A stretch of 64,000 bases of DNA from Streptomyces orinoci (GTDB taxonomy: Bacteria > Actinomycetota > Actinomycetes > Streptomycetales > Streptomycetaceae), in NCBI RefSeq assembly GCF_003121295.1, contig NZ_PHNC01000031.1:498439-562438 (forward strand), read 5' to 3'. Positions 25,171 to 33,643 of this stretch are shown here, one piece after another; positions within the stretch are counted from its first letter, which is position 1; each line of letters starts with the position of its first letter. A program made the position numbers and the translations under genes. Under the pieces are notes generated by a model, which worked only from the letters and a program-made list of their open reading frames with translations, ran no database searches and was not told the DNA's origin.

Positions 25171-25430
25171 ATGTTCCAGCACGGCCCCTTCGGCTCCCGG
25201 CACTGGCAGTCCCGGCTGGACGGACTGCGCACCGCCCACCGGGTGCCGGGCGCGACCCTGGCCGTGCTCGCCGGGGGCGAGGGACTTCTCCCCGCCGCTG
25301 GAGGTCGAACTGACCCCGCTGAGCGGGACGGTGTTCGGTGGCCTGAACGGGCACGGGCGGCCGTCCGAACGCGGCTTCCGCTGCGTGGGCTTGACGCGTG
25401 CGGTGCGGGTGGGGCGGGGGTGCGGGGCGG
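25171..25430 (+). pseudogene. Remnant of a serine hydrolase/beta-lactamase-like gene
   Basis: The start is intact: AAGGAG, ATG at 25171 and a natural N-terminus (MFQHGPFGSRHWQSRLDGL, then HRVPGATLAVLAGG) like that of serine hydrolases of the beta-lactamase family. After about residue 37 the frame loses sense, while another frame reads RDFSPPLEVELTPLSGTVFGG, which resembles the end of such proteins. The S-x-x-K and Y-x-N core is absent. I infer an internal deletion of most of the gene plus a frame change. The promoter and operator survive. A weaker possibility is an unrelated small gene. Confidence 0.55.
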
Positions 25431-25581
25431 CCTCTACGGCCCGCACTTGACTGGGCGCAAGGCGGTCCGTACGGCCCAAGCCGGACGGGGCGCGCGTCCG
25501 CCCAACCGCCGTGGGATGCCCTGGTGTTGCCCGGCGTCGCGTCCTAAGTTGGCTCGGACACTCCCGTCCCGGAAGAGGTGA

Positions 25582-27633
25582 GTGACCTTGGCCTTCCGGC
25601 TACCGGTCCGGTGTGCCCGGAGTTCCCGGCCCCCGGTCGTGCGAGTCCCCGCCCCGGAGCGAAGACGCACCGGCCGTCGAATATCCGGACTCGGCTTAGC
25701 CGCCCTCCTGCTGGGCGTACCGGCCGTCCTTACCACCGGCCCCGCTACGGCGGCCCGCCAACCCCCGCCGCTCGTCCAGCCGATCGACCCCCAGCACTGG
25801 CGCAACCCCGACGATATGACCTGGGCCGATTACCGGCCCGTACCAGGGACTCACTGGGCCGATCCCCAAGTCAAGCCGAGCAAGCGGATGTTCCGGGGCG
25901 CGCTGGTGCTGCTGGACTACCCCGATGAGGAGTTCTCGGTCACCCGGCCCGCCGGGACGGCGAAGTTCGGCAATCCGCAGCCCTCGGCGGCGGGCCTCCC
26001 GCGCGGCCGAGTGCCCGCCTTCTACCGGGACTTCCTCAACAAGCCGGGCGCGCTCAACCATGGTCACACCATCAATGAGTACTGGATGGAGGACTCCGGC
26101 GGCCGGCTGGGTGTGGAGCTCACCGCCTTCGGGGTGTACCGGATGCCCTGGAAGTCCTACCAGTACGGGATAGACCCGGAGATGAACCCGGGCGCCTGCC
26201 CCATCGGCGAGACCTGCGGCAAGGACATCCGGGCCGACGGCAAACGCGCCTGGACCGCGGACGCGGGCGAGGAGCGCACCCGGCAGTTCGACTTCGTCTT
26301 CTATCTCACCGCCGGCGCCGATGAGTCCGCCACCTGGCAGGAGTTCGGCCCGATGAAGTTCGCCGGCCCGGGGGACGTACCGGCCGCCTGGGGTCCGCCG
26401 TCCCCCGTCCCGGGCGGCGGCAACGCGGCGCCCACGCGCTATGTCCCGTGGACCTCCTGGCAGTCGGCGGCCCGGATCTGGCCCAATGCCGCCGATGGCT
26501 CCTCCGTCCAGGCCGAGAGCTCCGGAATGGCCACTTACGCCCATGAGTTCAGCCATATCCTGGGCATCGGGGACAACTACAACAACCCCTACGGGACACC
26601 ACTGAGCCGCTCCTATACCGGCATCTGGGGCATGCTCTCCCGGGGTTCCTTCAACGGCCCCGGCGGCCCGCACACCCGATGGCGGATACCGGCCACCGCC
26701 GGGGGCTCGATGGGCGCCCAGCACATCCTGCGCGACAAGCTCAAGCTGGGCATCGTCGGGGAGAACCATGTGCTGCGCCTGGACCGTGCCGCGCTCGCGC
26801 GATCCGGCCCGGTCGTCGCCCGGGTCACCGCCCGCGCCGCGCCCGCCGGGGACGGGGGGCTGTCCGGCATCACCGTCGCCCTCGGCGGCGGCGACCATTC
26901 CCCCGCCTGCGACCGCGGCACCAACCCCCTGTGCGACGGCGGCGGTTATGACGACTACACGGTCGAGGTGGTGGACCGCATGGGCATGGACTCCTTCACC
27001 CCCGACAGCGGAGTGCTGCTGAGCAAGACCAAGAAGGCCGATGACGCCCCCTTCGCCTGGGTCATCGACGCCCATCCCGAGGACATCGGCCTGACCGACT
27101 TCATCCGCCCCGACGGCACCCCGCAGAAGATCACCATGGGGGATTACCGGCAGCTCAGCGATGCGCTGTTCCACGCCGGAGCGGACTCCGGCAGCTCGTA
27201 TGAGTATGTGGACCGGGCCAACCGCCTGCACTTCTATGTCCTGGGCGTCCGGCGGGACGCCACCGGTGTCCTCTCCTATGACATCGGGGTGCGCTCCCTG
27301 GACGGGGCCGGCTCCGGGCCGCATGGGCTCTCGCTGGGGCGGGGCACGGGCCGGGGCAAGCCCGGCGGGGGCCGGGCCCACTGCACCTTCCCGCTGGTCA
27401 ACTCGGGTGCCACGCAGGATATTTACCGGCTGGCGGCCACTACCGGCAGCCATGGCTGGTCCGTCTGGCTGCCCAACCGCCTGGCCACCGCCGCCCCCGG
27501 CGGCACGGCCTCGGTGGACCTGGCGGTCACCGCCCGCCCGGGCGCCGCCCGCGAGGGCACGGTCCGGCTGCTGGCCCGCTCGGAGAGCGATCCGGGCAAG
27601 GTGGCCAGCGCCGTCTGCTCGCTGGGGAAATAG
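25582..27633 (+). CDS. Secreted M6-family (immune inhibitor A-like) metalloprotease
   Basis: A 683-residue exported zinc protease. A long, Arg-rich signal peptide (about residues 1-58, with hydrophobic core LGLAALLLGVPAVLTTG and AAR end) precedes the M6 catalytic region: ATYAHEFSHILGIGD, with zinc ligands His321 and His325, catalytic Glu322 and a third ligand at about Asp331, and a following Met-turn-like IWGMLSRG. A beta-rich C-terminal domain follows. The GTG at 25582 is behind GGAAGAGG. It is a stand-alone gene; the likely role is extracellular protein breakdown. Confidence 0.88.
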   Translation: MTLAFRLPVRCARSSRPPVVRVPAPERRRTGRRISGLGLAALLLGVPAVLTTGPATAARQPPPLVQPIDPQHWRNPDDMTWADYRPVPGTHWADPQVKPSKRMFRGALVLLDYPDEEFSVTRPAGTAKFGNPQPSAAGLPRGRVPAFYRDFLNKPGALNHGHTINEYWMEDSGGRLGVELTAFGVYRMPWKSYQYGIDPEMNPGACPIGETCGKDIRADGKRAWTADAGEERTRQFDFVFYLTAGADESATWQEFGPMKFAGPGDVPAAWGPPSPVPGGGNAAPTRYVPWTSWQSAARIWPNAADGSSVQAESSGMATYAHEFSHILGIGDNYNNPYGTPLSRSYTGIWGMLSRGSFNGPGGPHTRWRIPATAGGSMGAQHILRDKLKLGIVGENHVLRLDRAALARSGPVVARVTARAAPAGDGGLSGITVALGGGDHSPACDRGTNPLCDGGGYDDYTVEVVDRMGMDSFTPDSGVLLSKTKKADDAPFAWVIDAHPEDIGLTDFIRPDGTPQKITMGDYRQLSDALFHAGADSGSSYEYVDRANRLHFYVLGVRRDATGVLSYDIGVRSLDGAGSGPHGLSLGRGTGRGKPGGGRAHCTFPLVNSGATQDIYRLAATTGSHGWSVWLPNRLATAAPGGTASVDLAVTARPGAAREGTVRLLARSESDPGKVASAVCSLGK

Positions 27634-27687
27634 CTCGGGAACGGCCCGTATCCGGGCGAGATCCGGGGGGACCTGGCCACGCACCGG

Positions 27688-27747
27688 GTGCCCCTGGAAT
27701 CCGTAATGCGCGCCCCCGGAATCCGCACTGCGTGCCCCCGGAATCCA
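27688..27747. repeat. Three 22-bp direct repeats upstream of the HdeD-like gene
   Basis: G(T/C)GCCCC(T/C)GGAATCC occurs at 27688, 27710 and 27732, an exact 22-base period (two helical turns). It lies 62 bases before the HdeD-like start codon and 55 bases after the protease stop. In-phase repeats next to a promoter suggest a regulator binding array. Confidence 0.65.
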
Positions 27748-27808
27748 TGCGAGCCTGAGGGAAAGGAGTGAACGGCGGATTCCCTCGACCGACCAGGAGG
27801 CGAACGCC

Positions 27809-28396
27809 ATGACTCTGCCCCCCGAAACCGAGGCCGACCGCTTCGGCGGCCTGCCGGTGCACGCCGGCTGGCAGGTGCTGATGGCCGCCGGAGTGGCCTC
27901 CACCGCGCTGGGCGCGGTGATCCTGGCCTGGCCCAAGACCACGCTGACCGTGGTCGGCGTGCTGTTCGGCATCTATCTGCTGGCCTTCGGTGCCTTCCAG
28001 CTGGCCGGGGCCTTTGGCGCCCATGTCCCCGGGCACCTGCGGGCCCTGGGGTTTGTCAGCGGCGCCCTCTGTGTGCTGCTGGGGCTGCTGTGCTTCCGGG
28101 GCCCCACCGAGTCACTGCTGCTGCTGGCGCTGTGGATCGGCTTCGGCTGGCTGCTGCGCGGGGTGATGCTGATCGCCACCGCACTCTCCACCCCCGCCCT
28201 CCCGGCCCGTGGCTGGCAGGTCTTCCTCGGCGTGCTCACCCTGCTCGCCGGGATTGTGCTGATCACCACGCCCTTTGGATCGCTCGCCGTGCTCGCCGTG
28301 TGGAGCGGAATACTGCTGATCGTCCTGGGCGTGGTGGAGGTGGCGCACGGCATCCAGCTGCGGCTGCGGGTGCGGCGGCACTCCGCCGTACATTGA
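27809..28396 (+). CDS. HdeD/DUF308-family membrane protein
   Basis: A 195-residue integral membrane protein with six hydrophobic helices, built as pairs that repeat the pattern GWQVLMAAGVASTALGAVILAWP and GWQVFLGVLTLLAGIVLITTP, as in HdeD-type acid-resistance proteins. The family's molecular function is not settled. The ATG at 27809 has CAGGAGG upstream. Three phased repeats lie in front of it. Confidence 0.87.
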   Translation: MTLPPETEADRFGGLPVHAGWQVLMAAGVASTALGAVILAWPKTTLTVVGVLFGIYLLAFGAFQLAGAFGAHVPGHLRALGFVSGALCVLLGLLCFRGPTESLLLLALWIGFGWLLRGVMLIATALSTPALPARGWQVFLGVLTLLAGIVLITTPFGSLAVLAVWSGILLIVLGVVEVAHGIQLRLRVRRHSAVH

Positions 28397-28408
28397 CCGG
28401 CCGCTCGG

Positions 28409-28801
28409 TCACCCTCCGGCGGAACCGTTGTCCGCCACCACCGGGATGTCGTCGAGCAGATGCGACAGGGGGTTGTCGCCATTGCCGAGGGCCGACTGCT
28501 CGGTGCACTGCTGCTGTTGCTCCGAGGAGAGCACCGGGATGTCCTGCACCCCGATGTTGATCAGCACCAGTACGGACTGGATGCCGATCTTGCCCAGCCC
28601 CACGCACAGCTTGTTGAGCGAACCCTGGACCGCGGTGATCTGCGGGCTGTCCTTGCCGCCCGCCTCGGTGCGCCCGTACTCCGTCCTGGCGCCCGTGCCA
28701 CTGGTCACATGGCCGCCGGAGGGCTCCGCCGTTGCCGGCCCGGCCAGTACCCCGGCCGTCGAGGCGGTCAGGGCGACCGCCGTACACATCTTCTTGAGCA
28801 C
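28409..28801 (-). CDS. Rodlin-family spore surface protein
   Basis: A 130-residue secreted protein with a signal peptide ending near GPATAEPS. It matches the rodlins RdlA/RdlB of Streptomyces: SPQITAVQGSLNKLC in the middle, VQDIPVLSSEQQQQCTEQS, and a C-terminal LSHLLDDIPVVADNG. Two conserved Cys are present. Rodlins organise chaplin amyloid fibrils into the rodlet layer on aerial hyphae and spores. The GTG at 28801 has GGAAAGG upstream. In model species two rodlin genes lie divergently; only one is here. Confidence 0.86.
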   Translation of the reverse strand: MLKKMCTAVALTASTAGVLAGPATAEPSGGHVTSGTGARTEYGRTEAGGKDSPQITAVQGSLNKLCVGLGKIGIQSVLVLINIGVQDIPVLSSEQQQQCTEQSALGNGDNPLSHLLDDIPVVADNGSAGG

Positions 28802-28990
28802 GTCCCGGCCTTTCCACTGCTCCACTGCTGCTCCATTGCGAGTGAGCGAGTCCGCTGCTGAGGGGGTCCGCCGCGAGGAGCGGCGAACTGGGTAACGGGG
28901 CCCGGAAGGGGAGGTTCTGGACGCTCACTCGGTCGGCGGTGCGGGGCCTGGCGGCGCGGGTTCGGCGGCCGGTCCTGCGGGGCCGGGTGC

Positions 28991-30109
28991 TCAGGCCAGG
29001 CGTACGGCCAGTGCGGCGATGTCGTCATCGAGGCGGCCGCCGCTGTACCGGAGCAGATCACGGTGCAGCGCGTCCAGCAGCTCGCGCGGCCCCGCCGGGG
29101 GCTGCCGGCGCATCCAGTCGGTCAGCGGGAAGAACCGGCCGTCGCGGTCCCGGGTCTCGGTGACCCCGTCGGTGAACAGCAGCAGCAGGTCGCCGGCGGC
29201 GAAGTCAAAGGTGTCCACGCAGTACTGGTCGCCCATCAGCTCCGCCAGGCTGAGCAGCGGTGAGGGGGTGGCGGAGTCCAGGCTGCGCAGTTCCCCGTCG
29301 CTCAGCAGCAGCGGCGGGGGATGGCCGCAGTTGAGCACCGAGAGCCGGCCGCCCCCGCCCGGGATCTCCACCAGCAGACTGGTGACAAAGCTCTCCAGCG
29401 CCTCGTCGCTGCCGAAGACGGCGCCATAACGGGTGCTGCTGGCCTCCAGCCGCCGGGCGATGCCGTCCAGGCCGGGCTCGCTGTAGGCGGCCTCCCGGAA
29501 GGAGTTGACCACCGCCGCGGCCGACCCCACCGCCGGCAGTCCCTTGCCCCTGACATCACCGATGAGCATCCGCAGGCCATAGGGCGTGGTGGCCACCTCG
29601 TAGAAGTCGCCGCCGATACGGGCCTCCGCCGCGGCCGCGACATAGAGCGCCTCGATCTCCACCGCGCCATAGCTGCGCGGCATCGGGCTGAGGACCACCT
29701 GCTGCGCCGCGTCGGCCACCAGCCGGACCTGGAAGAGGGTCTGCTCCCGTTGCAGCCGCACATGACTGCCATAGGCGGCCGCCACGGTGACCGCCACGAT
29801 CCCCGCCGAGGTGTACGCCGTCCCCAGGTCCGGGAACTCCAGGCCGAGCCCGATCATCAGCAGCAGACAGAGCGTGCCCAGCAGAACGGTGGGCAGCACC
29901 GGCCACATGGCGGCGGCCAGGGCCGGCGCCGCGGGCAGCAGGCGGCTGATGGCGACGCTCGGCGGCGTGGCAAAGGCCAGGCTCGCGATCACCGCGGTCA
30001 GGAGCACGGGCGAGAGCAGGGCAGGGGACCACCGACCGTGGGGACGACGGCGGAGCCGCGGCCGGCCAGGCTTGATCACATACGTAGCATATCCATATGA
30101 ACCGGACAT
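28991..30109 (-). CDS. Membrane SpoIIE-type PP2C serine phosphatase
   Basis: A 372-residue protein with three to four N-terminal membrane helices (about residues 28-115) and a C-terminal PP2C/SpoIIE phosphatase domain. Metal-binding signatures are visible: GGDFYEVATTPYGLRMLIGDVRGKG, FTDGVTE and DDDIAALAV. Such enzymes dephosphorylate STAS anti-anti-sigma proteins; the STAS protein at 9215 is one possible partner, without positional support. It is divergent from the DNA glycosylase gene. Confidence 0.9.
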   Translation of the reverse strand: MSGSYGYATYVIKPGRPRLRRRPHGRWSPALLSPVLLTAVIASLAFATPPSVAISRLLPAAPALAAAMWPVLPTVLLGTLCLLLMIGLGLEFPDLGTAYTSAGIVAVTVAAAYGSHVRLQREQTLFQVRLVADAAQQVVLSPMPRSYGAVEIEALYVAAAAEARIGGDFYEVATTPYGLRMLIGDVRGKGLPAVGSAAAVVNSFREAAYSEPGLDGIARRLEASSTRYGAVFGSDEALESFVTSLLVEIPGGGGRLSVLNCGHPPPLLLSDGELRSLDSATPSPLLSLAELMGDQYCVDTFDFAAGDLLLLFTDGVTETRDRDGRFFPLTDWMRRQPPAGPRELLDALHRDLLRYSGGRLDDDIAALAVRLA

Positions 30110-30178
30110 GCGGCTCGGTGTGGAGGCAGGGCCGGGGTTCGCCCTCGCAAGGGATCACGGCGCCGAAGGGCGGCCGCC

Positions 30179-30967
30179 ATGCCTGAGCTGCCGGATGTGG
30201 AGGGCTTCCGCCGGGTGTTCCGGTCCTGCGCCCAGGGCAGGCTGATCGAGCGCATCGAGGTACGCGATACGGGCGTCCTGCACGGGACCAGCGCGCGGCG
30301 GCTGCGCGACGCCCTGGAAGGCCGGCGCTTCGCCGCCCCCGGACGGCACGGGAAGTGGCTGCTCGCCCGCACGGCCGGCGGTCCCACCCTGATGCTGCAC
30401 TTCGGCATGACCGGCCGGCTGCTCTGCGGGCGGCCCGAGGACCCGGCCGAGGCCCATGACCGCGTCCTGTTCACCCTGGCCGGCGGCCGTCAGCTTCGCT
30501 TTCGCGACCAGCGCAAACTCCAGGGGCTCTGGCTGGCGGAGGACGAGTCGGGGGTGGCCCGGATGCTGGACTGCCAGGGCCCTGACGCCCTGGCGGTGGG
30601 CCGCGAGGAGTTCCGGGCGGCCCTGGCGTCCCGCCACGGTGGCGTCAAGGCCGTCCTCACCGACCAGTCCGTCCTGGCCGGACTCGGCAATCTGCTCGCC
30701 GACGAGATCCTCTGGCGCGCCGGGCTGCGCCCCACCTGCCCCGTCGGCGAACTCACCGAGGCCGACCTCCGGCGGCTCTACGCGGAGCTGCGCCGCACCC
30801 TGCGCTCGGCGGTCACCGCCGGCTGCGTACCGCCCCGCGACTCCTGGCTCACCGGCCGCCGCGACGCCCCCGACCCGGCCTGCCCACGCTGTGGCGGCCC
30901 ACTGCGCCGGTCCAGGGTGGCGGGCCGCGGCACGGTGTGGTGCCCGCGCTGCCAGCGGGGTGGGTGA
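30179..30967 (+). CDS. Fpg/Nei-family DNA glycosylase
   Basis: A 262-residue base excision repair enzyme with AP-lyase activity. The N-terminus PELPDVE supplies the catalytic proline and glutamate (canonical form PELPEVE), Lys59 lies in HGKWLL, the helix-two-turn-helix reads QSVLAGLGNLLADEILW, and a four-Cys zinc finger (CPRC...CPRC) ends the protein. It may remove oxidised purines or pyrimidines; the subtype is not clear, and the genome's main mutM is usually elsewhere. Confidence 0.92.
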   Translation: MPELPDVEGFRRVFRSCAQGRLIERIEVRDTGVLHGTSARRLRDALEGRRFAAPGRHGKWLLARTAGGPTLMLHFGMTGRLLCGRPEDPAEAHDRVLFTLAGGRQLRFRDQRKLQGLWLAEDESGVARMLDCQGPDALAVGREEFRAALASRHGGVKAVLTDQSVLAGLGNLLADEILWRAGLRPTCPVGELTEADLRRLYAELRRTLRSAVTAGCVPPRDSWLTGRRDAPDPACPRCGGPLRRSRVAGRGTVWCPRCQRGG

Positions 30968-31108
30968 GGGGGCGTTCGCGCCATGCGGGGGAGCGGCGGC
31001 CGGCGCCCGTACGGCTGGAGCCTCGGGTCCGGCCTTGGCTCTGGCGGTCCGCCGGTGGGCTCGGATGGCCGGGACGGTCGGGACCGCTGCCGGTGCCGGG
31101 GACGCGGG

Positions 31109-31330
31109 CGGGTTCGATCGGCGGGCGGGTCCGATGGCCGGGCGGCCCGGCAACCCGGGGTCAGGCCTGGACCCGGCCGGCCCGGGCAGGCGGGCGGTCC
31201 GATCGGCGGGCGGACTCGACAATCTGGGGTCAGCTACGGATCCGGCCGGCTCGGGCGGGCGGGCGGTCCGATCGGCGGGCGGCCCGGCAACCCGGGGGCA
31301 GCTCTGGACCCGGCCGGCTCCGGGCGCTGC
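31109..31330. repeat. Degenerate GC-rich tandem repeat in a 685-bp gap
   Basis: Nearly three imperfect units of about 65-70 bases carry GTCCGATCGGCGGGCGG, GGCAACCCGGGG and GACCCGGCCGGC. The whole gap 30968-31652, between the glycosylase and the HNH gene, has no convincing gene; frames that cross it on both strands are low-complexity and lack ribosome sites. Confidence 0.6.
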
Positions 31331-31652
31331 GGTTTCTCGACGCGTACCGTTCCGGCGGCGGTCTCGGCGACCGGGGAGTCAGCCAGCGGCCAGAGCGTGG
31401 CGAGGGTTTCGCCGGGCAGGGGCCGGGTTGCCGGCACAGTCGGCGCCGGCCGGCGCAGGACGAGCCGGGTGAAACCCCGGTGGGCGGCCGACTCGGCCGG
31501 GAGCAGGCCGCAGCGGTGCCGCCATCCGCCCGTCCACCGCTCCCGGCGGTTCCGCCGGAGCGGTGCCGGTGATGGGTGCCGGCGCCTCGGCCACCCGCAG
31601 GTGCGGGAGCGAAAGCCGGGGCACGCCGCCCCGGGCGCTGCACCTCGGGCGG

Positions 31653-32546
31653 TCAGACCGCTGTGGCCGGACGCGGGCTGCCGTGGAACACCTGGCTGAC
31701 ATGCCAGGCGCGATGGGACGGCGCGATGGCGCTGACACCCGGTTGAGGGCCGACGAGCGGACGACCCGCGAGCGCTATGACCTGCTCGCGGGCGGCCGGG
31801 CTGTGGCCGGTGAACCGCTGTGAGACCAGGATGCGGTGGCCGTCGCCGACTCCGAGGACGCCCTTGTCGAAGAGCTTGTGGTGCAGCGAGCACAGACACA
31901 GTCCGTTCTCGACGTCGTCCGGGCCGCCGAAGGACCACCAGCGCACATGGGCGGCTTCCAGGCCGACGGGCATGGCGCCGATCCTGCCGTCGTAGCCGCA
32001 AAAGGCACAGCGGTACTCATAGGCGGTCAGCACCAGTTCCCGCATTCGCCGGTCCCGCTGCCTCCGCGCGGCCCCGAGCGGTCCGGTAGCCGCCGGCTCC
32101 GGTTCCAGTCCCACGGCCTCGCTCAACTCGCCGTGCAGCGAGGGCGGAAAGTGCAGATCGAGCAGAACCCGGGCCATCCGGCCGAGCAGCGAGGGGTCCC
32201 GCCGCAGCGCCGCCCGTAAGTCCGGCGCCAGCCGCCCGGTGGCCCCCGACGCCCTCAACTCCCTTACCCCGCTGCCCGGACTGCCGGGACCGCGATCGGT
32301 GCGCACCTCCCACACCCCGTCGCCGGCCAGGTGGTGGAACGGATATGCGGGCGTGGTCCGGTTGGCCGGGCCGTACTCGGCGAGCAGCTGCTTCAGGTCC
32401 TCTTCCACGGCGCTGTACCGCAGTTCGCCCTCGGCATCCCGCTGGAACCGGCCCAGGGCGTACAGCAGCAACAGCGGCTTGTGCGGGGCGCGGGTACCGC
32501 TCCGGCTCCACTGCCTCAGTTTCGCGGTGCGTTCGAGCCAGTCCAT
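31653..32546 (-). CDS. Phosphorothioated-DNA-binding HNH restriction endonuclease
   Basis: A 297-residue protein with an N-terminal sulfur-binding (SBD-type) domain, recognised from WLERTAKLRQWSRSGTRAPH and KPLLLLYALGRFQ, and a C-terminal HNH nuclease: CAFCGYDGRIGAMPVGLEAAH, then NGLCLCSLHHKLFDKGVLG. Relatives such as ScoMcrA and SprMcrA cut DNA that carries phosphorothioate (Dnd) modification. No dnd genes are visible here, which fits a defence role against foreign modified DNA. Both CxxC pairs of the HNH zinc site are present. It appears to be a single gene. Confidence 0.83.
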   Translation of the reverse strand: MDWLERTAKLRQWSRSGTRAPHKPLLLLYALGRFQRDAEGELRYSAVEEDLKQLLAEYGPANRTTPAYPFHHLAGDGVWEVRTDRGPGSPGSGVRELRASGATGRLAPDLRAALRRDPSLLGRMARVLLDLHFPPSLHGELSEAVGLEPEPAATGPLGAARRQRDRRMRELVLTAYEYRCAFCGYDGRIGAMPVGLEAAHVRWWSFGGPDDVENGLCLCSLHHKLFDKGVLGVGDGHRILVSQRFTGHSPAAREQVIALAGRPLVGPQPGVSAIAPSHRAWHVSQVFHGSPRPATAV

Positions 32547-32662
32547 GACCGGTGAGCATAGGGCGGTCCCGACCGGCCCGGCCGGGCCAGGAACGGAGTA
32601 CGGCTCGGGTGGCTACGGGCCAGGCGCAGGCCGGGGACGCCGAAAAAAATCAGTGTCCGGGC

Positions 32663-32692
32663 GGCAACCTTTTCCTCCCCTGCGGCAACTGG
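32663..32692 (+). promoter_or_regulatory. ECF-type promoter motif, copy A
   Basis: GGCAACC at 32663 and GGCAACTG at 32684, 21 bases apart start to start, with GCGGCAACTG conserved as a block. The same two parts at the same distance occur before the xylanase fusion and GH74 genes. The spacing suits -35 and -10 boxes of an ECF sigma factor, for which the gene at 33113 is the natural candidate. Confidence 0.6.
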
Positions 32693-32730
32693 GTGCCGAA
32701 AGGACGAGTCGGACTACCGGATGGACGGGC

Positions 32731-32982
32731 ATGAGGGCAACGAAGCACGCCGCGCCGCAACCGTGGCGCGGGCGCGGACCGGGCGCGGGCATTTCCTTGG
32801 GGCTGCTGGTCTTGGGGCTGCTGGTCGCCGGTGTGCCGGTATGCCGGGATTTGACCGCCCGCACCGGGAGCGGAACAGGCGCCGGCGGCCGGCGGCAGTT
32901 GCCCCGTGCCGACCGCAACCACGTCCTGTCCGCCGACGCGAGCGTCGCACAGCCGACCGGCGTCCGGTTTGCCCGCCATTGA
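32731..32982 (+). CDS. Putative small secreted or membrane protein
   Basis: An 83-residue frame starting MRATKHAAPQPWRGRG at 32731, with a hydrophobic stretch ISLGLLVLGLLVAGVPV at about residues 21-37 and a polar tail. It begins 40 bases after promoter motif A and ends 130 bases before the ECF sigma gene, so it may lead that unit. The ribosome site is weak and composition is not decisive; another ATG lies 10 bases upstream in a different frame. Function unknown. Confidence 0.4.
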   Translation: MRATKHAAPQPWRGRGPGAGISLGLLVLGLLVAGVPVCRDLTARTGSGTGAGGRRQLPRADRNHVLSADASVAQPTGVRFARH

Positions 32983-33112
32983 ACAGCCCGCCGGTTGGCT
33001 GCCACCGGCCGGGAACCGAGCACAAGCGCCGTTCGGCCCCCGTACTGGGCGTTGTTACGCTGCGCCCCCGTTGTCCACGCGCATATCACTGTCAGGAGAG
33101 GGCGACCGAGGG

Positions 33113-33643
33113 ATGCTCCTCGATGACGCGTCCGCGGAGTTCCATGAATTCTTCGAACGCCACTATGCCGAACTCGCCCGTCTGGCACATCTCCTGACCG
33201 GCGAGACCGACGCGGCGGACGATCTCGCAGCGGATGCCCTGGTCGCTCTGTGGCAGCGCTGGGACCGGTTGCGGCAGGCCCGCCAGCCGCTCGCATACGC
33301 CCGTGGTGTGGTGGCCAACCTGGCGCGCGGACGGATCCGCAGCGCGGTGCGGGAGCGACGCCGGATCACGCTGTTCTGGTCCCGCAGTCCCCAGAAGGTG
33401 GAGGGGCCGGATGTGGCGGATGTGCTGGACGTCCGCGCGGCGCTCGCCCGGCTGTCGTTCCGCAAGCGCGCCTGTGTGGTGCTGCGGCATGCCTTCGACC
33501 TGTCGGAGAAGGACACGGCGGTGGCGCTGGGCATCTCGGTCGGTACGGTGAAGAGCCAGACCTCGAAGGGAATGGCCGAACTGGAAAGGCTACTTGGCGG
33601 GCGAGCGGCCGGGGACCTGGTGGCAGGGAGGAGGAACCGGTGA
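33113..33643 (+). CDS. SigE-family ECF RNA polymerase sigma factor
   Basis: A 176-residue group 4 sigma factor with only regions 2 and 4: FFERHYAELARLAHLLTGETDAADDLAADALVALW is cut here to its core AELARLAHLLTG, and region 4 holds EKDTAVALGISVGTVKSQTS. The ATG at 33113 follows GGAGAGGG. The next gene overlaps by four bases (GTGA), a normal sigma/anti-sigma layout. Its location inside a set of secreted glycoside hydrolase genes whose promoters share one motif makes it the likely master switch for the set. Confidence 0.87.
   Translation: MLLDDASAEFHEFFERHYAELARLAHLLTGETDAADDLAADALVALWQRWDRLRQARQPLAYARGVVANLARGRIRSAVRERRRITLFWSRSPQKVEGPDVADVLDVRAALARLSFRKRACVVLRHAFDLSEKDTAVALGISVGTVKSQTSKGMAELERLLGGRAAGDLVAGRRNR

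Noticed and set aside
31234..32001. 255-codon minus-strand frame spanning the repeat gap
   Set aside because: Arg/Pro-rich, without a start signal, and overlapping the HNH gene in another frame.
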